Below, piece after piece: positions 1 to 10,325 of a stretch of 64,000 bases of DNA. Both the position numbers and the translations under genes were made by a program. The DNA is taken from assembly GCA_013180625.2 (NCBI GenBank), contig SNVD02014099.1, positions 62,001-126,000 on the forward strand, written 5' to 3'. Positions within the stretch are counted from its first letter, which is position 1; every line of letters starts with the position of its first letter. The stretch comes from Boswellia sacra (Eukaryota; Streptophyta; Magnoliopsida; Sapindales; Burseraceae). A model generated the notes under the pieces. It made no database searches, was not told the origin of the DNA, and saw nothing but the letters and a program-made list of their open reading frames with translations.

Positions 1-1250
1 TTTCAATGTCTTTAGATATACTAACATCTCATTAATAAAAGTTTGATTTTTCACCGAATATTAATGATGATTATAAGCTGATATTTTTGAGTATAAGTGA
101 CCTACCTACTTCTCACTTGTCCCTCTTTCAAATTCTTAGCTCAATTTTGGGCTATCAAATTAATTCTATGTTGCTAATTATAGCAATTTTGTACTCAACC
201 TCAAACATTAGGGTGAATAAAACAAATTATAAAAAAATAAAAGAGAAGAATAGACGTGAAAGAGATAAATAAATATTCTTTTTCTAAATAAATTATTCTT
301 TACTCTAATTAGGTGAACTACCATTTCAATTACATATTAAACTTGATACTTTTTTTTTAAATCCTCTCCATTTGGTTTAATAGTTTATAATTTCTTTTTT
401 TCAAAAAAAAAAAGCCAAAAAAACACAAGATATTAATAAATAAAAAATAAACTAATGACATAGAAAACTAACGTTAAGTTTAGCAAACACCAATTAAATT
501 CAGTAATCATTGCATCACCACCTCCAGCTTAATGTTGTTTTATGCAACTACCCAAAAACCCTTAATGTTATATTACAATTTTCTGGATAATGTTTAATTG
601 TTTTGAACCCCCACCAAACCTAGTGGGCATTATGTTTGCTAACACTACTCACCCAAATGCAATAAAGCGTAATATTAACATTACTATTGAAATCGTTATG
701 AATCGGTATAGACTACCAAACCATGCAAGAAATATAATTGCATTGCAAATTCCCTTCTTAAATGATACAAACAAAAACAATCAAAATCTTCAATCCTAAA
801 GGCAAAATTCAAAAGAAAAAAAAAACTCTGCAAACACCATGGAGACACTCAAAATAGTGAACTCATACACCAAACAAGAACCAAAATACCAAAGCCATCA
901 TCTTTACCCAGACCATGTGCAAACCCAAATATGTAACTTTTGGATAACAACACAAACCAAATAAAGTAAGCACTCGGCAGTAGCGTAAATCATGCAATAA
1001 GAGCTAACTAGCACATAAACCATAATAAGCCCAAAAATCCCAGACAAAACAAGGACGGAAAATCACAGTAAACAAAAAAATACCTTGAATCAAAGATATG
1101 AAAGCGACAACTGATTCAAACCCCAGAACACTGACAAAACTAGCGGAGAAGATGAAAGCGAGTTAGGCAAACAAGATTGGAAAGTAATTGTTTGATTAAT
1201 CGAGATGTTGAGAAGATGAGAGCAACTTCGGCAAAGAGAATTTGATTTCA
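1..1250. other. Intergenic left edge with a possible minus-strand 5' leader
   Basis: No convincing protein gene. The short frames here have no recognisable domain. Read on the minus strand, about 1,250 to 1,085 looks like a plant 5' leader (pyrimidine-rich, ending in a tract followed by GTATTTTTTTG that could be a splice donor) and the T-rich sequence to its left resembles a first intron. No coding exon follows inside the window, so a gene head running off the left edge or a dead promoter fragment are both possible. This is inference from composition only. Confidence 0.2.
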
Positions 1251-1839
1251 TCTTTATCAAGACACTGGAGCCATGGAGGTGCTGCGACGCTAGAGCTGCG
1301 ATGGTCGGCGACTGGCAATTGTGGAAGAGTGATGACGGTGGAGATGGTGGAGAGTGAGACGGCAGCTGTTAGGGATTTTAGCTATAGAAGACAATTTAGG
1401 AGATTTGGGATTTTGGGAGCATTATTTTTTTTTTATAATTTAGTGAAAATTCCAGGATATTTAAATGTATTAAAATTTATCACAATAATACTGTACGAGG
1501 TTGGGCGGGTCAAACGGGGGTAAGGGTTGAACCCAGATCCGTATTAAAAGATCCAAACCCATTCTTAAATTAAAAAAAAAGGGTTAATAGTTAATACCTG
1601 TCCCTAAAGAACGTGTTACAACGGAGCCCGGACTCCATATGTATTTTGGCACCCATAAGTTTGGAAATCCAGGATTGAACCCTGAGTTTTGCAATTTAAT
1701 TTGATTATGTAAAATTAATTATGTCCGTCAATTTCAGATCATTAAGCTAAAACCCCTTATTTAAAGTTAAGCTGAAAGCCCACACCAAGCTCCAGTAGCC
1801 CACGTTTCTAAGATAACCCAAACTGAGAAGCCAATTTCA

Positions 1840-1960
1840 GAATTAAAAATATACGAGTCGATAACTAATGCCCCGTGTGAGATTCGAAAACCCAAACATC
1901 GTGCATGAAAATCCTGGAAACCCCTGACCCACAGCCACTTCAAAGCTGCGTTGGTTCCCT
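1840..1960 (-). repeat. tRNA-derived SINE-like copy (partial)
   Basis: Read on minus, this holds a B-box-like tract (TTTTCGAATCTCACACGGGG) after a block containing AAGTGGCTGTGGG. The same order of blocks (GTGGCTG, TTTTCAT.CAC, TTCGAATC, GGGCATTAGT) recurs in the copy near 2,560-2,780. This marks both as diverged members of one Pol III-type short retroposon family. The 126-codon minus-strand frame running through here is accidental. Confidence 0.5.
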
Positions 1961-2184
1961 TTTTTAACATACAAGCCAATAGGGATGTCGAAAAGCTAGA
2001 GCCTCGAGATGGCTTTTTGATCCCGTCCGTGAAAAATTCTTCGAAAATTACAGGACTGGGCCGGGTAGGAGAATTTAATCCTAACGCTAGGAAATTTAAT
2101 TCTTCATATATGTACTCGATTTCTTTTTTTTTTATTATTTTCTGCATGTAATCATAGTATTTTATATTTAATTTTCAAGTTTTG

Positions 2185-2270
2185 TTCGATAGTCATGCGT
2201 AGCCTGATGGTGTCTTCGCGTGTTGCCTCCCTTAAGAACTCGAGTTTAAACCTCTTCGACTGCGTTGTGC
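2185..2270 (+). repeat. SINE-like tRNA-head fragment, copy A
   Basis: The tract starting AGCCTGATGGTGTCTTCGCG and ending at GAGTTTAAACC matches the copy at 2,340-2,425 in block order (GTGTCTT, TGTTGCC/TGCTGCC, CC.TCAAG, B-box-like GAGTTTAAACC). B-box-like and A-box-like spacing suggests a tRNA-derived head. No tail or target duplication could be assigned. Confidence 0.35.
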
Positions 2271-2337
2271 TTGCTTTAATGTTTTTTAAGATAATAAATT
2301 AGACAGTTATTGATAAAATAATTAGGTTAGGCAAATT

Positions 2338-2425
2338 TTCTAAATGTCAGGCTTAGTTTGATTGTGTCTTGGCATGCTGCCACCCTCAAGCACCCAGGTT
2401 CAAGCCACCTGTTGTGTGTCGTCCT
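2338..2425 (+). repeat. SINE-like tRNA-head fragment, copy B
   Basis: Diverged copy of the 2,185-2,270 block, with a good B-box-like stretch (CAGGTTCAAGCCACC). It is about 150 bp from copy A in the same orientation, so the pair could be a local tandem duplication or two insertions. Confidence 0.35.
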
Positions 2426-2559
2426 TCATTTTTTTAGTAAATAGTAATTGATAATTAAATTGAGTTGGGCTTAGTTTATAGTTGTTAGGCATCTTGGACT
2501 GGTTGTAAAATTATTGGATCTGAACCTAAATTAAATATAGATTGAGTCTAAATTAAAAA

Positions 2560-2785
2560 ATGATTATTTATTTAATTAATTTTAGAGACCGGGCCCCGGA
2601 CAATCCCGGAAAATGTCCTCCCCGTCCCTGGAACCTAAGTTCAACTAGCCGAAGCCTAGAAGCTAGCTAGCTTCGGAGCATAATACATATGAGTCACTAA
2701 TGCCCTATGTTGGATTCGAACCCGTCACATGGTGTATGAAAATGTAGGATGCAGCCACTGTCCTATAGCCTAATCAATACAATAA
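2560..2785 (-). repeat. tRNA-derived SINE (better preserved copy)
   Basis: On the minus strand it starts near 2,785 with GGCTATAGGACAGTGGCTG, which could serve as an A-box region. A near-perfect B box follows (GGGTTCGAATCC at about 2,719-2,730), then a tRNA-unrelated body, and an A-rich tail at about 2,560-2,580 (AATTAATTAAATAAATAA). Tail position and box order support minus orientation. Length of about 225 bp fits plant SINEs. Confidence 0.5.
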
Positions 2786-4015
2786 ATTAAAAGGATTATA
2801 CAACTCATATTTAAATTAATTCATTCCAAATGTTAATACATATGTATTTAGTTTATCCTAAATACAGTTTTAGTAAACTATATATATCTAAGATAATGTA
2901 TTATTAAATTAATCACTTCTCAATTTTCATTATAATAAACATTGATTTTCCAGGGATGAGTCGAGGTGCGTGTAAGTTGGCCCGAGTACTTTGGTTTAAA
3001 AAAAAAAAGATTTTCGGCCTGTTAATCAATTGTTATCCTATAATAATCAATCAATTTAATTATGTTAAACTAATTCATTCAAATCTAACATGATATAATA
3101 TTAAATTATTTGTTAATCAAATTATATGTAGCAATATAAATTATTAATTATCTGCATATTATACTAATAGTCCATTCACTTTCACCAGTAGTCAATGGTT
3201 GCCTAAAATAATATAATTTCTTTAATATAATATGAATTTAATTTATATATGTTATTAATTGATGCCTTAAATGTTGGGTCAGTAAACTAATATTTTCATA
3301 TCTAAGCTTAAGTAACATAAACCTAATTATAGTGAAGAGCAATTTCCCACCTAAGTAATTATATATCACCATAATTTTAGATTAAATGACAATAGTATTT
3401 TTTATTATATTATATTATATATAAAAAGTAAGAAAATTTAAAAATATAAATTCTAATATCTTAATGTTTGTTTCAATTGTTAAGCTGAATTTGTGGGCTT
3501 TTTCAATTTTAATAATAATCCATGCTTAATAAACTCAATTTTTAAATCTCACATTATGTCATAAAAAATTAGTCACAAATCAATAATTCCTTCCATTCTA
3601 AGCATAATCAATTCGACTGATTATGCTAAACTAATCTCTTCCAATCTAATATAATTACCATGCTATTGAATTAATCACTAAATTAATAACCAATTGAATT
3701 ATATAGAGCAAGAATTAATTCCCGATATAAATTTTATCTTCATGTTAAATTTCAGCATCAACAACCATTCAAATTTATTATTTAATTAGATTTGTTAATA
3801 AAATTTATAATTATAATTAATTAATAAGATCAGTGAAAGATTAATTAATTAAAAATTAAAGATATAAGACTGGATAAAATAAAAGATTATATAAGTTTAA
3901 CATGTAAATCAAGGATAGGAGAAAGTAAAAAATATATATATATATATATATATATAAACCTAAAATTTTCCCTTTTGGTTTGAAACCCCTAAAATTACAC
4001 ATGAGAAAACCAAAA
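2786..4015. other. AT-rich intergenic sequence with a TA microsatellite
   Basis: No coding or RNA gene seen. An uninterrupted (TA)n run lies at about 3,931-3,956. The remainder is low-complexity A/T sequence. Confidence 0.6.
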
Positions 4016-4700
4016 AATTTCCCTCTTTCAGCTGCCAATCCCCTTCTTTCGTTGGACGCCTCAACCCCATCTCTTCAGATTCCCTCTCTTCTTCTACCCA
4101 AAGCTCAAAGAAATGCCTCATCTTCCGCGGTCATTCATCATCTACATTCATAACAATGTTCATGATCTAAATTCATCATCTACAAAAGCATCATCGCACC
4201 TCCATCTTCTATTCCATTTCATCTCTCTTAGTCACAAATCCACAAACAGGGAGATTTTCATCATCTCCTTAGTTTCGCTTCATCTTCGTCGTCTTTTTCG
4301 CTGAGTTTGCCATCGAAGAAGGGGATCTTTCTCAGCCTCTGTCACGACTCAATCCTCGTCGACAAATGCATCATCGCCGATCCTTCATCTTCAACAAAAG
4401 CATCATCGCCTCCTCTGCTTCCCTTGCAATCCCACCTCTTACTACAAAGCTTTCCAAACCCACGTGTTTTCTCTCTTAGAATCAGACCGAAATCTACTTC
4501 CACTGTTCTATGTTTGGGTTTGTCACAAAAACGTGTTCAACCCCTTCAGGCTTCATCAATTTTGAATGGGTTGGAGATTTTTTTTTTCCTTTGGTTTAAA
4601 TTTGGTATCTTTTTACAATCTGGTTTTAATTTCTTGCTGGGTCACTTGAGTTAATCCTGCTTTTCTGGGGTTCTCTGTAGTTTCAATCTGGTTTTAATTT
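4016..4700 (+). pseudogene. Gene-head-like tract, possible plastid transit-peptide exon
   Basis: A C/T-rich stretch of the kind found in plant 5' leaders is followed by a frame at 4,307-4,654. It is rich in Ser, Thr, Pro and Arg and poor in acidic residues (for example SSSTKASSPPLLPL), resembling a plastid transit peptide. No mature domain follows in this frame and I find no clear splice donor into a recognisable exon. It may be a decayed or truncated nuclear gene for a plastid protein, or a non-coding transcript. I do not recognise a family. Confidence 0.22.
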
Positions 4701-4751
4701 CTTGCTGGGTCACTTGAGTTAATCCTGCTTTTCTGGGGTTCTCTGTAGTTT
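4616..4751 (+). repeat. Perfect 68-bp tandem duplication
   Basis: Two adjacent 68-bp units, 4,616-4,683 and 4,684-4,751, each starting CAATCTGGTTTTAATTTC and ending CTCTGTAGTTT. I see no mismatch between them, so the duplication is recent or kept identical by conversion. Confidence 0.9.
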
Positions 4752-6621
4752 ATTTTTATTTTTTAATTTGTATGTTTGTTGTATTTGTTAATATTTGCTT
4801 TCATTTTGTGTTGCTATCTGATGTTGTGTGAGGTTTGTTTGCTGTTTTGTTGACTCGGATTTGCTTATTGTGTAAGTCTGGAATGATTTTTCATCACTGA
4901 TGATATGAAAATTTGACCTTTGATTTTGATTTTTTTTATTAATAGTTTACATGTAATTGGAATTTTTTAGTTCTTGTTTGTGATAATTCGATGAAAATAT
5001 TGTATTGATAATCATCAATGATTCCAATGTAGGAGAGATGGATGCAGGGTGCACCTCTCTCTAATGCTGTGCAAAGGATTCCTGCCCTAATATATTTCAT
5101 TTATCTACTTATTTTTCATAGTTTGGTGAGGGGCTTGTTTGACCATTTATTCTTTGTGAGTTTCAGAAGTATAGTCTTGTCTTTTGTTCTGTTTTGACAC
5201 CGCCTATACGTGTGAATGTGTGTGTTTAAGTACTTGCATGTTGCATTGCATAAGCATCGTTTTTATGTTTAGGTATATTTGTTATTTTGGGTGTTGTGCT
5301 ACCAAATCTGCTTCGCAGTTGTGCCTAATCTGTAGAGATGATACATCACCCTTTGAAAAATGGGAATAGCTTACGAAGCATGTGCTTTACATTGTAAAAA
5401 ATTACTAACAAACGTGTACCGACATTTTCCCCTTTTCAAGAAATCCAAATATAAAATTGGAACCAGATTTTGAAATGTTCAGATTTGATGAGGCTTGCAT
5501 TATATCTATTTATTGAAGATCAATTGCTGCAATTCTTTACTTTTTGGTTTGCATAACATGTATTATGTGTGCCTCGTGAACTTATATTTGCTAGTTAAAA
5601 ATGAGCAAAAATCGTAGAACATCTGTGTCTGCTAACTCTGTTCATGTAAATTATTCCAGTATTATGCTCTTATAATACTTCAAAACAATTTATAATGTTT
5701 GAAAGAACACATGATTATTCCATTAAGCATGCATTATCTGATCTAATTAATCAAGGTAATAGTCTTAGTCTTTAACTAGGTAATTGATTTCTGTATGTTC
5801 TTTATTGACTCTATTGATGCCATGTAGGGTTTTTTGAATCAATTGCTTCAAAGATTTCTTTCATTAAGTCCTTTCGGAGCTCATGCAGAATGCTTGTTGA
5901 CAGGCTATTCTCTGTCTTCCTTAAGAATCATAGATTTTATGCATGATTGAGAGATATATTTTTGGGTAGATTTTAATATGTGTTAAGGAGATGCTTAAAC
6001 CCAAAAACAGTGCAGTGTTCTTAAGTGATAGCTTGTGTTACGAAAATCCACAAAAAATATGAGTTTTTTTTTTCCTTGAAATTTTTATATTTAAAATAGG
6101 CTTCCTAAAGATCATCTAGAATTTTGTTTCACTTGAAAACTTACATTATTCTATTTTTGGTGAATTTTTAAAGTCTGTTGTCCAGATCTGAAAATTCTAA
6201 ACTTTCTCGGATGTGTTTGTGTTTGAACCGAAAAATGATTATGTTGACAAGGCATATTGTTAATCTGATTTTTTTATCATGTTCAACTCTCAAAAATATT
6301 TCAAAGAAAAGTGGCTTCACTCAAAATGGAGATATGTATGATTTATGATGATTTTTCAAAGTCTCAGCTGCAGATCTCAAATGCCCTTTTTTCATAACTG
6401 AGACTGTAAAGTGAACTGATTTTGACTGACTTATATTTCATGAAAAATCATGATTTTTGGCATGAAAGTTCTTCAGTATTTGTGCTTTCAAACTGGAAAG
6501 TTTCATGATTTTATAAGTTCTGTGGACAATGTTATGATTTTTGGAAAATGACTGTTCAGTTTACAAGCCTGCTGGACAGCATTTGATAATAGGTAAAACC
6601 AAGTTGTTTCCAAAACTTTAA
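4752..6621. other. T-rich, intron-like intergenic sequence
   Basis: No recognisable gene. A short exon-like block at about 5,827-5,940 (after TGTAG, about 38 codons without a stop) has no recognisable domain. Base composition and CAG/GT-like sites resemble a large plant intron, but no flanking exons could be confirmed. Confidence 0.3.
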
Positions 6622-7723
6622 GGGGCCGTTTGTTACAAGGGATAGGAATATTGAGGATGTGATTCACATTACTAGAAAAGTAAAACATAGGAATCTGATA
6701 TCTGGAAAAGTATGATTACTGTGTTTGATTGTCTACAGGAATCTTGGTCTAGATTATTATAGGAATTCAGATTATTGTATTTGGTTGTATACAGAAATGT
6801 TAATTTTGTTTATTATGCGAGTAAACTTGATAATACAAATTTTGTTACTGTAACAAAAATGCTTAAATTTTTTTCTTGTTCTAGTATAATTGTAATATAA
6901 ATATATATATTTGGTTATATATATAAAATAATTTTGAAGATTTTAAAAATGATTTATTATGAATTACTATAAATAATTTAAAAATATTTTTGAATTTATT
7001 ATAAATTACAATAAATAATTTTTCATAAATTTATTATAAAATACTATAAATAATTTATAAATTTATCATAAAATGTATTAATAAATTTATCATAAATTTA
7101 TTAATAATTTTGTTGTATGCTGTAATGGAAAGGTCAGATGCATAAATTTTTTTTCCTTTAAATCACACTTTTATTACAAAAAAATCATTCTTGCACATGT
7201 AAACTAGCTGGATGTACTTTGTTTTTAATCCTCTATTGACTACAATTCAAAAAAAGCTTCATTGTCAAGCCCTTAACAACACCTATGTCAATGTTTAGAC
7301 AACAAATAAAAAATAAACAAATATGCAAGAAGAAAACAAACCTACTATCATAAATGTCTAATACAACATGGGAATTGAAGAAAAATTTGATGATTGATGC
7401 TAGACCCATGTGATGAATTTCATATAATGGTGTAAACAAAGTTCCAAAATTATGTTAGATTGTGCTATTCTCAAAGCAAGGCGATTTAAGTTTCATTGTA
7501 ATACCATTTGTCAGAATGAAGAACATCAAAGTTAGTAACATTTGTTCATATAATGTGGCCAAAAGTTGATGACTACTTCGGAATGCCATCAAAAGTTTCC
7601 AAAATCATGACTACAAAGTTCACCCAATTGCCATCAGCAACAAAGTTTGCTAAAAAACCAAAAAAGTTTCATTCCATTTCATTCCAATAGTCCAAGAAGA
7701 AATTCGAGTTTGAATTCATCATC

Positions 7724-8715
7724 CTATGTGAAGAAAAAATCTATGTTAGCTTGATTTTGGACAAAAAGTTGTTCAACTTTAATTCGTTGTGAATTTGTTA
7801 GCCCTTCAACTTTTTCAAGTTTATCAAAGATTTTCATCTTCCTAGTTACTCCATCAATTTCAACCTGAGAGCAATCAGCGATTCTTCTAATGTTATCACT
7901 AGCAGCAGCATGTGTTTCATCAAATTTTTGCACTGTAACATTCAACATATCAACCAAAGGATCTACCTTTTTTGATATTTTCCTACTTTTTCTACCTGTT
8001 TGTGTTGAACCAACTGGTGTGCTTGTGTTACTCATGCTTGTAGTATCAATAAGGTCATCTATTAGGTTGAATGGATCGAACTAAACATTTTGATCACTCT
8101 CTACCTTTCTATTAATCTCTTCAACTGTTTCAGAAAATCCTATTGCACCTTGTCCATTGGCATGGTCCTTCCCAAACACGGTTCTCAAATCATCAAAATG
8201 CGGAAATGATTTGTTCCTTAAGCCTTTTGCATTTGGATGACTCTATGTAAATGTTAGATGACATGCAACAAACATTAGACAAAACAAGTGGAAGGAAATG
8301 GCTTAAATTTGTTATACTATAATGACATTCAACTACGTAAACAAACAAAAAAAATCCCTACCTTAACCCAATCTTCAAACGCTCTTTGTTCAGCAACAAC
8401 ATATTTGAGTTCATCATTCCAACCAAATCCACTTGCAGCAGGTCTTAACATCTCAAAAATTGTATTAAATTGTTTCTTTAGAATCTTGATATGAGAATCA
8501 ATGTGAGGTTGTGCTCTTAGTCCACAATTAGGAATCTTCCCATTCATCATTTTTTCTAATTGTTGGAAATAACTTGGTTTAAAAGTTCCATTATCCGCTT
8601 TCCACCTTCCACTATTAGCTATCTCCAATAAATACTTTGCCAACTTGCTATCCTCAGCTGAAGTCCATTGATGCTTTTTTACTGTATTTGGTGGTTATCG
8701 GTTGGGAGCATCCAT
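7724..8715 (-). pseudogene. Harbinger Myb/SANT-like DNA-binding protein, broken
   Basis: In PIF/Harbinger elements this second protein binds the ends and works with the transposase. ATG at 8,713-8,715; first exon 8,362-8,715 ends at GTTAAG before a GTAGGG donor; second exon 7,724-8,242 starts after ACATAG. The first exon holds the trihelix-like Myb/SANT segment (QWTSAEDSKLAKYLLEI, then SGRWKADNGTFKPSYFQQLE). The second is the C-terminal part with Ser/Thr-Lys-rich sequence and a helical tail. Two nonsense changes are visible: TAA at codon 7, and TAG in exon 2 at about 8,079-8,081 just before the FDPFNLIDD segment. It lies downstream of the transposase on the same strand. Confidence 0.75.
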
Positions 8716-9148
8716 TTTGCTGAATGTAGAATTTAACTCACATCAAGTCAGATTAGAAAAAAGTATGAAAAAAGTAGTAACTGCTATAAATTAATCTAAA
8801 GACATAGATATGAAATGAAAATACTATTATATTGATAAATTTCAAACTAAAGGGATAAAATTGTTGATTGAAACTTTAAATTCAAAGGCCTTAAAATGTT
8901 CATATAAAACCGCATGTATTTCACTACTATTGTTCAAGCACAACCAAATATGTTCAAGCACAATAAGCCAACTTCTACGAATGTCGGTTCCTTTGCCATT
9001 GGTCAAACATTTATGCAGCTAAGCTATCTCTCCAAGCATTCCATGCATTTGATGTTTCGATATGTGTATAATGATTATTGTCTACATTGTCCTCTTCTTT
9101 ACCATCATCATTATCACTAGCATCATGTTCACTTTCTCTCAAAGCTTG

Positions 9149-10325
9149 TTATAAAGGATCTACAGGCATTTCTCGTCTAATCAAGTTGTGAAGGAGACAA
9201 CATGCCAAGATAATTCCACATTGGATTTTGACAGGATAGTACGATCGACCTCTAAGAATTGCCCATTGCCCTTTCAACAATCCAAATGCTCTCTCAATTA
9301 CATTTCTAGCTGAAGAATGTCTTATGTTAAAAAATTCAGCAAGAGTATTAGGTGGGATATCTCAATCATTTAAATGATATCGTTGTCCTCTATATGGTGC
9401 CAAGAAGCCTTCACCATTGAGATACCCAACATCACAAAGGTAGTAATATCCTGCACATCAAATGACAAAGCTTACTAAAAATAGTAGTTATGTTGTATAA
9501 AATAACATTTATTAAAAAGAGGAAAAAAATTAACTTACCTTGTGGAATTTTTAACCTGTTTGTCTTGGATAAAGCATCCCGTAAGACTCTAGAGTTAGCA
9601 GCTGATCCTTCTCATCTAGGCAAGACATAAATAAATTGCATATCTTGTGAGACGACTCCTAACACGTTGGTAGCAATTTCATTCTTCCTAGTACAATACC
9701 TAGGCCTATCTAATGCAGGCACTTTCATTTTAATGTATGTACCATCTAGTGCTTCTAAGCAATTCCTAAACCATTTCCACCTCTCATCAGTTGAATTATC
9801 TTGAACTGCCTCTGGAGTCTTTAGTAGTAACTCATGGACATGTAATAAAGCATTCAAGACGTTATTAAATTGTCTACTAGCTGTTTCTCCCGAGCGTGCA
9901 TATTGACGCCTCATAACTCTATTCTTAATGTCATGAGAAATAATATGTAAGAATAAAGAAACCAGTTCTTTAACGTCCATATTTTTTATCCCCTGCAAGC
10001 CCCTAATAGTTCTAAGATGGTGACACAAAATAGCAAATATTCTCTTGTTCATGCGAGTACTTTCAACACAGGCTAGGTCACTAGAATGAATCATTCTAAA
10101 AATATTTGGTTGACATATTTTATGCCTATGAAAAGAGCTAAAGGAAAATTCATTTGTACTTGATCGTCTTCTAGAAATAATAATAGACAACATGAGAATG
10201 AAAAGAAAGGTCATCTCAATCAACACTTCCATATATTGAACCAAGATAGTTATATTTCTTTTCTTTGCAATCAATGGAAGACAAGCCATACTTGCATAAA
10301 GTTTGAAATTTATACACATGAACAA
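9149..10325 (-). pseudogene. Harbinger DDE transposase, broken by two Trp-to-stop changes
   Basis: DDE_Tnp_4-type transposase, the nuclease that cuts and joins the element ends. Exon 1 (9,539-10,325) has the N-terminal helical part (RIFAILCHHLRTIRGL) and the first catalytic Asp in LEALDGTYIKMKVP. It ends at CCACAAG before GTAAGTT. Exon 2 (9,149-9,450) has the second Asp in YYLCDVGYLNGEGFLAPYRG and the Glu in SSARNVIERAFGLLKGQW, followed by LACCLLHNLIRREMP. The catalytic triad is present, but TGA replaces Trp at about 9,609-9,611 (after FIYVLPR) and again in exon 2 (after RYHLND). The start is uncertain because the first 50 or so codons are not family-like. Confidence 0.8.

Noticed and set aside
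1242..1523. 93-codon plus-strand open frame
   Set aside because: No domain; the start is in a purine-rich tract that reads as a normal plant leader on the other strand.
1767..2147. 126-codon minus-strand open frame
   Set aside because: It runs through SINE-like sequence, has no domain, and its amino-acid pattern changes where the repeat begins.
2386..2402. Possible functional tRNA gene at the B-box-like stretch
   Set aside because: No cloverleaf could be folded around it; context fits a SINE head.
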